Positions 43,947 through 54,692 of a stretch of 64,000 bases of DNA are shown piece after piece; within the stretch, counting starts at the first letter, position 1; every line of letters begins with the position of its first letter. Source of the stretch: Syntrophaceae bacterium. Its GTDB lineage: Bacteria > Desulfobacterota > Syntrophia > Syntrophales > UBA2192. Made by a program: the position numbers and the translations under genes. Under the pieces are notes generated by a model. The model saw only the letters and a program-made list of their open reading frames with translations. It was not told the DNA's origin and did not search any database. The DNA is taken from contig JABLXY010000002.1 of the NCBI GenBank assembly GCA_013177795.1, positions 124,001 to 188,000 on the forward strand. The letters are read 5' to 3'.

Positions 43947-44235
43947 ACATCGCCTCGATGTGCTCTTTGACCGCCTTCTTGATGACCGCCATCGCGGGGT
44001 TGTTTCCAACCTTCCGGAAGCGCTCCTCCAGGGCGGCGAGAAGCTCCTCTTTCGGCAGGGCAGGCCGGGACGGCCCCTCGATGGTGACGCTGTCGATGCC
44101 CATGTTCTCGATCTTCGAGATGCGGGCCTCCGTGAGCTCGGTCCCCTCGGCCATCAGGACCATGCCGGAGGCGTTCTCCAGGGGCCGGGCCAGCTTCATG
44201 CCCGGCCTGAGCTGCTCGACGGGTATCTTGGGCAT
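43939..44235 (-). CDS. Small protein coupled to the HDOD gene
   Basis: A 98-residue protein. PVEQLRPGMKLARPLENASG, then MVLMAEGTELTEARISKIENM, resembles the short domain that precedes HD-GYP domains in many signalling proteins (DUF3391-like), here encoded as its own gene. ATG 44235 has AAGGA upstream. Its stop overlaps the HDOD start, so it is probably a partner of that protein. Confidence 0.72.
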   Translation of the reverse strand: MPKIPVEQLRPGMKLARPLENASGMVLMAEGTELTEARISKIENMGIDSVTIEGPSRPALPKEELLAALEERFRKVGNNPAMAVIKKAVKEHIEAMYG

Positions 44236-44359
44236 AGATGGGCAGTCCTTTCGCTGATCTCGCAGAGATGAGGCATGCAAATTCCGTGGGAAAGTGGTAG
44301 AAAGAAACCACCGAACCTCATGGACGGAAAAAGCCAGCATCGCCGGCCGATAAAAGTTG

Positions 44360-44387
44360 TTGACAAACAGGGTCGAATCCATATAAT
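44360..44387 (+). promoter_or_regulatory. Consensus promoter of rplU-rpmA
   Basis: TTGACA (44360-44365) and TATAAT (44382-44387), both perfect, with a 16-bp spacer, 33 nt before the rplU start. A strong constitutive promoter, as expected for ribosomal protein genes. Confidence 0.87.
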
Positions 44388-44420
44388 TGCTGTTTTCTAT
44401 TTCCCTTCAAGGAACTGGAC

Positions 44421-44732
44421 ATGTACGCAGTGATCAGAACGGGCGGAAAACAGCACAGGGTCTCCGAGGGGGACGTCCTGCGGGTGGAAAAGCTCGAGGG
44501 CCTCAAGGGCGACACCGTGGTGTTCGAGGAGGTCCTGATGGTCTCGAAGGAGGACCAGACCCGCGTGGGCACCCCGGTCGTCGCGGGCGCCAGGGTCGTC
44601 GGCGAGATCGTCCGCCAGGGCAAGGGCCCCAAGATCATCATCTTCAAGAAGAAGCGCCGCAAGGGGTATCTGAAGAAGACGGGGCACCGGCAGCCTCTCA
44701 CCGAGGTCCGGATCAAGGAAATATCGCTGTAA
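44421..44732 (+). CDS. rplU: 50S ribosomal protein L21
   Basis: A 103-residue L21: begins [18 protein letters not shown] and ends [20 protein letters not shown]-type, both hallmark segments. It binds 23S rRNA. First gene of the transcript from the promoter at 44360, followed 22 nt later by rpmA. Confidence 0.97.
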   Translation: MYAVIRTGGKQHRVSEGDVLRVEKLEGLKGDTVVFEEVLMVSKEDQTRVGTPVVAGARVVGEIVRQGKGPKIIIFKKKRRKGYLKKTGHRQPLTEVRIKEISL

Positions 44733-44754
44733 TCAGCTTCAGGAGCGTGGAACG

Positions 44755-45009
44755 ATGGCACACAAGAAAGGCCAGGGCAGCAGCCGCAACGGAAGAGACA
44801 GCAACGCCCAGCGCAGGGGGGTCAAGGTGTTCGGCGGCGAAACCGTCAGCGCCGGCTCCATTCTCGTCCGCCAGCTCGGCACGAAGATCCACCCGGGACG
44901 CAACGTCGGCATCGGCAAGGATTATACGATTTTCGCCAAGATCGACGGCGTCGTGAAATTCGAGCGCTTAGGGAAGGACCGCAAGAAGGTCAGCGTGTAC
45001 GCGTCCTAG
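44755..45009 (+). CDS. rpmA: 50S ribosomal protein L27
   Basis: An 84-residue L27 with [20 protein letters not shown] at the start and the [20 protein letters not shown] core. The N-terminal tail reaches the peptidyl-transferase centre. It starts directly at the mature form, with no Firmicute-type cleavable extension. A terminator follows before obgE. Confidence 0.97.
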   Translation: MAHKKGQGSSRNGRDSNAQRRGVKVFGGETVSAGSILVRQLGTKIHPGRNVGIGKDYTIFAKIDGVVKFERLGKDRKKVSVYAS

Positions 45010-45058
45010 CCTTCCCGGCCCTCCGAGCCGCGCAACCCGGCGTGTATCAGATTGTCCA

Positions 45059-45090
45059 GGCCCTCGGTGATCGATCGAGGGCCTTTTTTT
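45059..45090 (+). terminator. Terminator between rpmA and obgE
   Basis: GGCCCTCG (45059-45066) pairs with CGAGGGCC (45076-45083), followed by seven T residues. It should end or attenuate the rplU-rpmA message, with some readthrough into obgE. Confidence 0.88.
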
Positions 45091-45147
45091 GGCATCGGAT
45101 CCCGCAGCCGGGATCCCCGGGAAGAGATTCTTCGCAGGGGCAGATTC

Positions 45148-46170
45148 TTGAAATTCGTCGACGAGGCCAGGATCTATGTCAAGGCGGGCGACGGGGGCCG
45201 CGGGTGCGTGAGCTTCCGGAGGGAGAAGTACGTCCCCCGGGGCGGCCCCAACGGGGGCGACGGCGGCAAGGGCGGCGACGTGGTCGTCGTGGCCTCGGCA
45301 AGCCACCGGACCCTGCTGGATCTCAAGTTTCAGCAGCACCACGTGGCGCGCCACGGGGGCCACGGCGAGGGCAGCGACCGCACGGGGCGCAATTCCGAGG
45401 ACGTCGTGATCCCCGTGCCGGTCGGGACGATCGTCTCCGATGACGCAACGGGCGAGGTCCTGGCGGACCTCGTCGAGGACGGCCAGCGCGTCGTCGTGGC
45501 GAGGGGGGGCCGGGGCGGCAGGGGCAACGCCTTTTTCGCCACGTCGACGAACCGGGCGCCCCGCTATGCCCAGCCGGGCGAGAAGGGCGAGGAACGCTGG
45601 ATCCGCCTCGAGCTGAAACTGCTGGCCGATGTCGGGGTCATCGGGTACCCCAATGCCGGCAAGTCGACCCTCATCTCGCGGGTCTCGGCGGCCAAACCGA
45701 AGATCGCCGACTACCCCTTCACAACGCTCACCCCGAATCTCGGCGTCGTGCAGTACAAGAATTTCGGCACCTTCGTGATCGCCGACATCCCCGGCCTCAT
45801 CGAGGGGGCCCACCGGGGCGTCGGCCTCGGGACCCGGTTCCTGCGGCACGTGGAGCGGACGGCCGTCCTGATCCACCTTCTCGATATTTCCGGCGAGGGC
45901 CCCGTCAGCGGGTGGAACCGTTTTGAAACGATCAACCGGGAACTCGAGCTCTACGACCCGGCCCTGGCGAAAAAGCCGCAGGTCGTGGCGATCGGCAAGA
46001 TGGATCTGCCGGAAACCCGGGAACGGGCGAAAAAAGAAATTGACTTCTTTCGGGAAAAGGGGATAGAAGTCTACGGAATTTCAGCAGTTACGGGCGAGGG
46101 GGTCGAGGCCCTGATCGCGGCGGTTGTGAAAAGATTGCAACAGGGTGCATGGGGAAAGCATGAGCATTGA
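45148..46170 (+). CDS. obgE: Obg-family GTPase
   Basis: A 340-residue GTPase needed for late 50S assembly and stress control. It has a Gly-rich OBG domain (FVDEARIYVKAGDGGRG; GGPNGGDGGKGGDV), then the G domain with P-loop GYPNAGKSTL (about 167), switch YPFTTLTPNLG, DIPGLIEGAH and KMD. It lacks the C-terminal OCT domain. TTG 45148 gives the exact family N-terminus, with CAGGGG upstream; the in-frame start at 45052 lies in the terminator. It overlaps proB by 11 nt. Confidence 0.94.
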   Translation: MKFVDEARIYVKAGDGGRGCVSFRREKYVPRGGPNGGDGGKGGDVVVVASASHRTLLDLKFQQHHVARHGGHGEGSDRTGRNSEDVVIPVPVGTIVSDDATGEVLADLVEDGQRVVVARGGRGGRGNAFFATSTNRAPRYAQPGEKGEERWIRLELKLLADVGVIGYPNAGKSTLISRVSAAKPKIADYPFTTLTPNLGVVQYKNFGTFVIADIPGLIEGAHRGVGLGTRFLRHVERTAVLIHLLDISGEGPVSGWNRFETINRELELYDPALAKKPQVVAIGKMDLPETRERAKKEIDFFREKGIEVYGISAVTGEGVEALIAAVVKRLQQGAWGKHEH

Positions 46171-47329
46171 GCGCAAGAAGATCCTCGCCGGCGTCCGCCG
46201 GGTCATCGTGAAAATCGGGACGGGCGTCCTCACGGGCAGCGACGGCCTCGACCGTGAAATCATCCAGCAGCTCGTCGACGAGATGGCGGGGCTGATCAAG
46301 AAGGGCTACCAGATCGTCATCGTCACCTCGGGGGCCATCGCCTCGGGCAAGCACCGCATGGGCATCACCGGGAAGCTCAAGAGCATGCCGGAAAAGCAGG
46401 CCTGCGCGGCCATCGGGCAGAGCCGGGTCATGCGCGTCTACTCCACGGCCTTCGGCAAGCACGATCTGTACGTGGCCCAGATCCTGCTGACCATGGACGA
46501 CCTGACAGACCGCAAGCGCTTCATCAACGTCAAGAACACCCTGTCCACCCTCATGGAGTGGCACGTCATCCCCATCATCAACGAAAACGACACCGTCGCC
46601 GTCGACGAGATCAAGTTCGGCGACAACGATCACCTGGCCGCCATGGTGGCCAACATCACCGAGGCGGACCTCGTCATCAGCATGACGAACACGGAGGGGC
46701 TCTTCGACCGCAACCCCAAGACCCCGGGAGCGAAAAAAGCGAAACTGATCGGGGTGGTGCGCGAGATCACCGACGAGATCGAATCCATGGCCACGGCCGA
46801 GACGGACCCCACCGGCATGGGCGGGATGCGGAGCAAGGTCCTCGCGGCGCGGAAGGTCACGGCCTGCGGGATTCCCTACATCATCGCCCGGGGGAAGAGG
46901 AAGGGGATCCTCGGCGAGATCTTTTCGGGCAAGGACGTGGGGACCCTCTTCATCCCCATGACGGAACGCCTCTCGAGCCGGGAGTACTGGATCGCCTTCA
47001 CGCTGCGTTCCCGGGGGAAGCTCTTCATCGACGAAGGCGCCAAGAAGGCCATCGTGGAGAACGGCAAGAGCCTCCTGCCCTCGGGCATCGAGCGGGTGGA
47101 GGGGGAATTCGCCGTGGGAGACCCGGTCCTCGTGATCGGCCCCGACGGGAAGGCCGTCGCCAAGGGCCTGGTCAACTACAGCGCCCAGGAGCTGCACAAG
47201 ATCCAGGGCCTCAAGTCCTCCAAGATCGAGCAGGTCCTCGGCTACAAGCACTACGACGAGGTCATCCACCGGGACAACATGGCCGTCCAGAAGGCCCCGA
47301 AGGCCCAGAAGGCGGCCAAGGTAGCCTGA
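46160..47329 (+). CDS. proB: Glutamate 5-kinase
   Basis: First step of proline synthesis: phosphorylates glutamate. The 389-residue protein has an amino-acid kinase domain (VIVKIGTGVLTG; IVTSGAIASGKHRMG; INENDTVAVDEIKFGDND; TDPTGMGGMRSKV) and a C-terminal PUA domain (from about 285). A short Lys/Ala-rich tail ends the protein. ATG 46160 lies inside the obgE 3' end. proA, the next step and often the next gene, is not in the window. Confidence 0.94.
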   Translation: MSIERKKILAGVRRVIVKIGTGVLTGSDGLDREIIQQLVDEMAGLIKKGYQIVIVTSGAIASGKHRMGITGKLKSMPEKQACAAIGQSRVMRVYSTAFGKHDLYVAQILLTMDDLTDRKRFINVKNTLSTLMEWHVIPIINENDTVAVDEIKFGDNDHLAAMVANITEADLVISMTNTEGLFDRNPKTPGAKKAKLIGVVREITDEIESMATAETDPTGMGGMRSKVLAARKVTACGIPYIIARGKRKGILGEIFSGKDVGTLFIPMTERLSSREYWIAFTLRSRGKLFIDEGAKKAIVENGKSLLPSGIERVEGEFAVGDPVLVIGPDGKAVAKGLVNYSAQELHKIQGLKSSKIEQVLGYKHYDEVIHRDNMAVQKAPKAQKAAKVA

Positions 47330-47335
47330 CGCGCC

Positions 47336-47884
47336 TCAGCCCAGGATCTGGCCCGGCAGGACCTTCCCGTCCTTGCCGAAACGGATCCCCTCCATTTCCA
47401 GCAGGGCCCTCTTGAGCTCGAGCCCGCCGAGGAAGCCCCCCAGCGAGCCGTCCGCCCGGATCACCCGGTGGCAGGGGTAGACGACGGGAAAGGGGTTCTT
47501 CGCGCAGCACCGGCCCGCGGCCCTCGCCCCGCCGGGAGAGCCCGTTTTGGCCGCGACACCCCCGTAGCTCATGACCTTTCCGCGGGGAATGGCCGCGAGT
47601 ACCGCCAGCACCTTCCGCTGGAAGGGCGTCACCCGGCCCATGTCGAGAAGGGCCGTGTCGAAGGAGACCGGCTGTCCCTCCGCGAATGCAGCGAGCTCAT
47701 CGCCGAGTTTCGTGACGGCGCCGGCGGATTTCCTCTCGGCTCCCGGGAATGCCGCGCCGATCATGCCGGGCACGGCGGGAAAGAAAATCCTCACCACCCG
47801 GGGCCCCCGCCGGTCTTCGGACCATATGAGTGCGGCCGTGCAGAGACGGGTTCGGACCGGATGTTCATAAAACGTTGCAGCCAT
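47336..47884 (-). CDS. ogt: Methylated-DNA--protein-cysteine methyltransferase
   Basis: A 182-residue repair protein that takes the alkyl group from O6-alkylguanine onto its own cysteine. The active site PCHRVIRADGSLGGFLGG (Cys in PCHRV) is near residue 140, preceded by MGRVTPFQRKVLAVLAAIPRGKVMSYG with the DNA-binding helix. ATG 47884 is used; the longer frame to 47959 has no support. Convergent with proB, 6 nt apart. Confidence 0.92.
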   Translation of the reverse strand: MAATFYEHPVRTRLCTAALIWSEDRRGPRVVRIFFPAVPGMIGAAFPGAERKSAGAVTKLGDELAAFAEGQPVSFDTALLDMGRVTPFQRKVLAVLAAIPRGKVMSYGGVAAKTGSPGGARAAGRCCAKNPFPVVYPCHRVIRADGSLGGFLGGLELKRALLEMEGIRFGKDGKVLPGQILG

Positions 47885-48237
47885 GGCACCCCCGGTCGAC
47901 GGGGAGCATCCGCTTCCCCTGTGATGCGGTGATCCTACCAGAAACCGGCCCGTGCGCAAAGCGGCACTTCGGCGGGACGGGACCCGGGCCTTTCGGCGCC
48001 CGCAGGGGAATCTCCGGGGAGACGGGCCGCCGCAGGGTCATGCCCGTGCTGCCGGGCACCGCGGAAGAGTTTCCGCGGGTGAGGCCCCCGCGATGCAGGG
48101 CACAGGGGAAGATCCCTCTTCCGTTGTTTTTCCTGAGCCCTGATCCTTCGACCCTGGCCCCTTTTTAGGCTTGACAGGGGCTGCAAACTTATGTATTAAG
48201 ATAACTTTCCGATTGCATCCGCAAGGAGGACACGCAT
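47885..48237. other. Intergenic region between ogt and rpsT
   Basis: About 350 nt. The first 240 nt show no coding or RNA signal. They are followed by a heptamer array (48133-48160: CTGAGCC, CTGATCC, TTCGACC, CTGGCCC), then the rpsT promoter and leader. The array has no complementary arm nearby. Confidence 0.6.
48171..48199 (+). promoter_or_regulatory. Promoter of rpsT
   Basis: TTGACA (48171-48176), 17-bp spacer, TATTAA (48194-48199), 38 nt before the start codon. The -35 is perfect and the surroundings are AT-rich against a GC-rich background. Confidence 0.75.
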
Positions 48238-48507
48238 TTGGCTACCCATCGTTCGGCGGAAAAAAGGGACCGGCAGAACAAGAAGCGCAAGGCCCGGAAT
48301 GCGGCCGTGAAGTCGCAGACGAAGACCGAGATCAAGAAAGTGCTGGCAGCGGTGGAGAGCGGGGACGGTGAGGGGTCCGAAAAGGCCCTCAAGAACGCCA
48401 TCCGGGTGATCAAGAAGGCCGCCTCCAAGGGCGTCTATCACAAGAACAACGCCTCCCGCAAGGTTTCCCGCCTGACGCGCAAGGTCGCTGCCCTGAAGAA
48501 GGCGTAG
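48238..48507 (+). CDS. rpsT: 30S ribosomal protein S20
   Basis: An 89-residue, very basic protein: THRSAEKRDRQNKKRKARNA at the start and KGVYHKNNASRKVSRLTRKV at the end, as in S20. It starts with TTG behind AAGGAGGA; rpsT commonly uses weak starts linked to autoregulation. Single-gene transcript with its own promoter and terminator. Confidence 0.96.
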   Translation: MATHRSAEKRDRQNKKRKARNAAVKSQTKTEIKKVLAAVESGDGEGSEKALKNAIRVIKKAASKGVYHKNNASRKVSRLTRKVAALKKA

Positions 48508-48539
48508 AAGAGCGCAGCATTCGTTACACGGACAAAGCA

Positions 48540-48569
48540 AAAGCCTGAAGGCGAAATCCTTCAGGCTTT
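48540..48569. terminator. Terminator after rpsT
   Basis: AAAGCCTGAAGG, loop CGAAAT, CCTTCAGGCTTT: a perfect 12-bp stem, followed by TCTCGTTTTT on the plus strand. The minus strand reads TTTGCTTTG after the stem, so it may also end the lptE transcript. Confidence 0.88.
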
Positions 48570-48638
48570 CTCGTTTTTCACCTCCTGATTCCCGGTCCCC
48601 CCCGGCTTCCAGGCCGCAAGGCCCGGCGCGCAGCGGCC

Positions 48639-49190
48639 CTAAAATCCCGACATCAGGTTCCGGAAGGCCCTTTCGGCCATGTCGGAGGAGAGCTTCTGCA
48701 GGGCGGCCTGCCTGTTGTTCGACGTGGCGCCGGGGTTGGCCTGCTCGACGCGGAAGCTCTCGTTGCCCGTGAAGTTCGCCACGCTCCAGAGCGTCTTGCC
48801 CGTCCTGCGCTCCTCGAACGAGAGATTCAGCACCATGACCGCACGGCTCTCCGACCCCTTGTCGAAGCGGTCGTGCGCGACGTAGGTCGCGGACAGGGAC
48901 GTGATCGTGCCCCTGAGAACCGCATCGGCCGCCTCGCGGCTGGAGGCCAGGCGGAACCGGGGGCTCTTCTGGATCCGGTCCTCGAAGGCGCTGCGGACGT
49001 ATACCTCCACGAGGGGCTCGCTCGTCGAGTTGACGATGTTGTCCACGAAGATCGCCCGGATCCCGCTGTCGATCCACTCGCCGCCGGGCGAGAACCGGTA
49101 CCCGCACCCGCAGAGCGTGACGGCGAGGCACAGCGCCGCAAGGGCCCCTGTGAGAATCCGTTTTTCCTGAATCCGATGCCTGATGCCCAA
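48639..49190 (-). CDS. lptE: LPS-assembly lipoprotein LptE
   Basis: A 183-residue lipoprotein: hydrophobic signal (LTGALAALCLAVTLCGC) with lipobox LCGC, then GYRFSPGGEWIDSGIRAIFV and the LptE-type fold with RSAFEDRI, YVAHDRFDKGSE and SFEERRTGKTLW. It plugs LptD in the outer membrane. The only usable start is a TTG at 49190 inside a heptamer array, which therefore encodes the first residues (MGIRHRIQ). It lies 10 nt after leuS, a conserved leuS-lptE pair. Confidence 0.87.
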   Translation of the reverse strand: MGIRHRIQEKRILTGALAALCLAVTLCGCGYRFSPGGEWIDSGIRAIFVDNIVNSTSEPLVEVYVRSAFEDRIQKSPRFRLASSREAADAVLRGTITSLSATYVAHDRFDKGSESRAVMVLNLSFEERRTGKTLWSVANFTGNESFRVEQANPGATSNNRQAALQKLSSDMAERAFRNLMSGF

Positions 49191-49200
49191 AGCCTGACGC

Positions 49201-49204
<4 letters not shown>
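49166..49204 (-). repeat. Heptamer array at the leuS-lptE junction
   Basis: Period-7 units TGCCTGA, TGCCCAA, AGCCTGA, CGCCTAG (49177-49204), extended leftward by CCTGAATCCGA. In the genes' sense the array is purine-rich. It contains the leuS stop (49201-49203), the lptE start (TTG) and the first lptE codons. Confidence 0.65.
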
Positions 49205-51792
<2,588 letters not shown>

Positions 51793-51857
51793 CTCCTCAC
51801 AGGTTCCCTTGCGTGCAGGTCAAAAAGGCGTAGCACAGGGGCCGGTTTCTTTCAACG

Positions 51858-53306
51858 CTATTTTTTCCAGAAATCGGGCACGAGGAGGACGAGGACGGTG
51901 TAGATCTCGAGCCGTCCGAGGAGCATGCACAGGGAGAGGACCCACTTGGCCGCCTGGGGAAGCCCGGCGTAGTTCGAGTCCGCGTGGACGACCCCCATGC
52001 CGGGGCCCACGTTGCCGAGCGTGGCGGCCACCCCCGAGACGGAGGTGAGCATGTCGACGCCGAGGAAGGTCAGGGTCAGGGTTGCCGCCATGGCCAGGGC
52101 GATGTAGAGGAAGAAGAAGCTGCGGATGCTCGAGACGATCTCCGGCGGCACGGGCGACTTGGCGATCTTGACGGAGAGGACGGCATGGGGGTGGATCAGG
52201 CGGGTGAGCTCGATGACGGTCTGCTTGATGACGATCATGAACCGCAGGCACTTGATAGCGCCCCCCGTGGAGCCGGCGCAGCCGCCGATGAACATGAGGA
52301 TCAGGAGGATGATCTTCGAGGGGACGGGCCAGAGATCGAAGTTGACGGTGACGAAGCCCGTCGTGGTGAGGATGGAGACCACCTGGAAGGCGGCGTGGCG
52401 CAGCGCCTCGCCGAGGCTGGAAAAGTGCGATCTCAAATCGAGGGTGATCACGGCCGTCGCGACGACCACCACGGAGACGTAGAAACGGAATTCGGGGTCC
52501 CGGACAAACGGCCGGGCATCGCCCTTGAAGAACCGGTAGTGGAGGGCGAAATTCGTCCCGGCGATGAACATGAAGACGAGGATCACGATCTCGATGTAGA
52601 GGCTGTTGAAGCGGGCGATGCTCGCGTCGTAGTTTCCGAACCCCCCTGTCGCCATGGTCGCGAAGGTGTGGCAGACGGCGTCGAAGGCGCTCATGCCGCC
52701 CAGGAACAGGAGGACGAACTCGACGGCGGAGATGGCGATGTAGACGAGCCAGAGGTTCCTGGCCGTCTCGGCGATCCGGGGGGTGAGCCGGTCCTTGACG
52801 GGGGAGGGGATCTCCGCCTTGAAGAGCTGCATCCCGCCGACGCCCAGGATCGGGAGGATGGCGATGGAGAGGATGATGATCCCCATGCCGCCCAGCCACT
52901 GGGTCAGGGCCCGCCAGAAGAGGATTCCCCTGGGGGTCTTGTCGAGGTTCGACATGACCGAGGCCCCCGTGGTCGTGAAGCCCGACATGGTTTCGAAGAA
53001 GGCGTCGCAATAGGTCGGCACGACTCCCGAGAACAGGAACGGCAGCGCCCCGAAGGCCGAGGCCAGGACCCATGCGAGGGTCACGATCACGAACCCCTCC
53101 CGGTGGCTCAGGCTGATCCGCTCGCCCGTCCTCGGGATGACGAGGTATGTCCCGACTCCCGTCCCCATCGTGACGAGGGAAGCAAGGCCGATGGCCTTCC
53201 AGGCCTCCTCGTGCAGGGCCGCCGCGATGACGACGGCCGGCAGCATGGCGGCCCCGATGAGAAGGACGAAGATCCCCAGGATGTAGACGATGTTCTTGAG
53301 GTTCAT
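51858..53306 (-). CDS. trkH: Trk-type potassium uptake protein, membrane subunit
   Basis: A 482-residue TrkH/TrkG protein with ten or more hydrophobic helices. Selectivity-filter-like loops are visible: SGFTTTGASVM (about 110), TMATGGFGNYD (about 220), TTTGFVTVN (about 310) and LGNVGPGMG (about 440). K+ (or Na+-coupled) import. It overlaps trkA by 4 nt (ATGA) and is translated after it. Confidence 0.94.
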   Translation of the reverse strand: MNLKNIVYILGIFVLLIGAAMLPAVVIAAALHEEAWKAIGLASLVTMGTGVGTYLVIPRTGERISLSHREGFVIVTLAWVLASAFGALPFLFSGVVPTYCDAFFETMSGFTTTGASVMSNLDKTPRGILFWRALTQWLGGMGIIILSIAILPILGVGGMQLFKAEIPSPVKDRLTPRIAETARNLWLVYIAISAVEFVLLFLGGMSAFDAVCHTFATMATGGFGNYDASIARFNSLYIEIVILVFMFIAGTNFALHYRFFKGDARPFVRDPEFRFYVSVVVVATAVITLDLRSHFSSLGEALRHAAFQVVSILTTTGFVTVNFDLWPVPSKIILLILMFIGGCAGSTGGAIKCLRFMIVIKQTVIELTRLIHPHAVLSVKIAKSPVPPEIVSSIRSFFFLYIALAMAATLTLTFLGVDMLTSVSGVAATLGNVGPGMGVVHADSNYAGLPQAAKWVLSLCMLLGRLEIYTVLVLLVPDFWKK

Positions 53307-54667
53307 TCGAAGTATTCCAGCTTCACCATGAGGATCTTCTCGACCTGCGGGATGGACGAGCGGAAGGTGAAGATGATGACGTGGTCACCCGGCTGGATGA
53401 GCGTGTCGCCGCTGGCGATGATCATTTCCTGGCCCCGGATGACGGCGCCCACGATCGTGCCCGGCGGGAAGGCGATGTCCTTGATGGGCCTGCTCGTGAT
53501 CTCGGAGGTCGCCAGGGCGACGACCTCGAAGGCCTCGACCCGCTCATCGTGCAGCGGGGCGGCGGTGACGATCTTCCCGCGGCGCACGTAGTGCAGGATC
53601 TTGCTGATGGCGGCGTGCCGCGGGTTGATGACCCCATCGATGCCCACCCGGGAGACCAGCGGCATGTACTCGACGCGGTTGATGAGGGCGAGCGTCTTCC
53701 TCACCCCCAGCCGCTTGGCCAGCAGCGCGCCGAGGATGTTGGCCTCCTCGTCGTTGGTGACGGCGACGAAGACGTCCATGTCCCGGATGTTCTCCTCCAG
53801 CAGGAGATCCTGGCTCGTGCCGTCGCCGTGCAGGACGACGGCCCGGTCGAGCCTCTCCGCGAGGAAGCGGCAGCGGTCCTTGCGCTTCTCGATGATCTTG
53901 ACGGCCACACCCTTGGCCTCGAGGGCCTCGGCGAGCATCCGCCCCGTGTTGCCCCCGCCCATGATGACGATCCGCCGGGCCGGCTCCGCCTTGCGTCCGA
54001 AGATCCGCAGCAGCTCCTTCGCCTCCTCCGCGGCGGCGACGGCGAAGAAGTAGTCGCCCTCCCGGATGACCGAGTCCCCCCGGGGCTCGATGAGCATCTC
54101 GTCGCGGATGATGGAGGTGATGAGCATCTTGCTGTTCGGGTGGCCCTTGCGGAGCTCCTGGAGGGTCTTCCCGGTGACGTCGCTGTTCAGGACGGGAAAC
54201 CCAATGAGCTTGATGCGTCCGTCGTGGAAGTCCGTCACCTCCGTGGCGCCGGGGAACTCGATGAGGTCCAGGGCGTTCTTGACGGCCTCGCGCTCGGGGT
54301 TGATGCAGAGGTTGATGTTGAGGTGGTCCTTGCCGAAGATGGCGGAGTACTCGTCGAGCTCGGGGTTGCGGATCCGGGCGATCTTGAAGGAGACCCGGGA
54401 CTGCGTCGAGGCGAGCAGGCAGGCCACCATGTTGGTCTCGTCGCTGTCCGTGACGGCGATGACCATGTCCGCCTGCTCGAGGCCCGCCCTCCGGAGGATC
54501 TCGGGGCTGCTGCCGCTGCCGTGGAGCGTCATGACGTCGAGGATCTCGGCGAGTTCCTGGAGCCGCTCCTCGTTGCGGTCGATGAGGATGACGTCCTGCT
54601 TCTCCTTGGAGAGGATGTCGGCGATGTGATACCCGACCTCCCCCGCCCCGATGATGATGACCTTCAT
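53303..54667 (-). CDS. trkA: Trk system NAD-binding subunit
   Basis: A 454-residue cytosolic gating ring protein with two RCK units: KVIIIGAGEVGYHIADIL (about 2-19) and RIVIMGGGNTGRMLAEAL (about 234), each an NAD-binding Rossmann domain followed by a TrkA-C domain. It binds NAD(H)/ATP and controls TrkH. ATG 54667; the stop overlaps trkH. Confidence 0.95.
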   Translation of the reverse strand: MKVIIIGAGEVGYHIADILSKEKQDVILIDRNEERLQELAEILDVMTLHGSGSSPEILRRAGLEQADMVIAVTDSDETNMVACLLASTQSRVSFKIARIRNPELDEYSAIFGKDHLNINLCINPEREAVKNALDLIEFPGATEVTDFHDGRIKLIGFPVLNSDVTGKTLQELRKGHPNSKMLITSIIRDEMLIEPRGDSVIREGDYFFAVAAAEEAKELLRIFGRKAEPARRIVIMGGGNTGRMLAEALEAKGVAVKIIEKRKDRCRFLAERLDRAVVLHGDGTSQDLLLEENIRDMDVFVAVTNDEEANILGALLAKRLGVRKTLALINRVEYMPLVSRVGIDGVINPRHAAISKILHYVRRGKIVTAAPLHDERVEAFEVVALATSEITSRPIKDIAFPPGTIVGAVIRGQEMIIASGDTLIQPGDHVIIFTFRSSIPQVEKILMVKLEYFE

Positions 54668-54692
54668 GTGTCGTACCCCGCCGTTGCCGGGC

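Noticed and set aside
47952-48168. Short open frames before rpsT
   Set aside because: No start context, no family features, and they read into the heptamer array and promoter.
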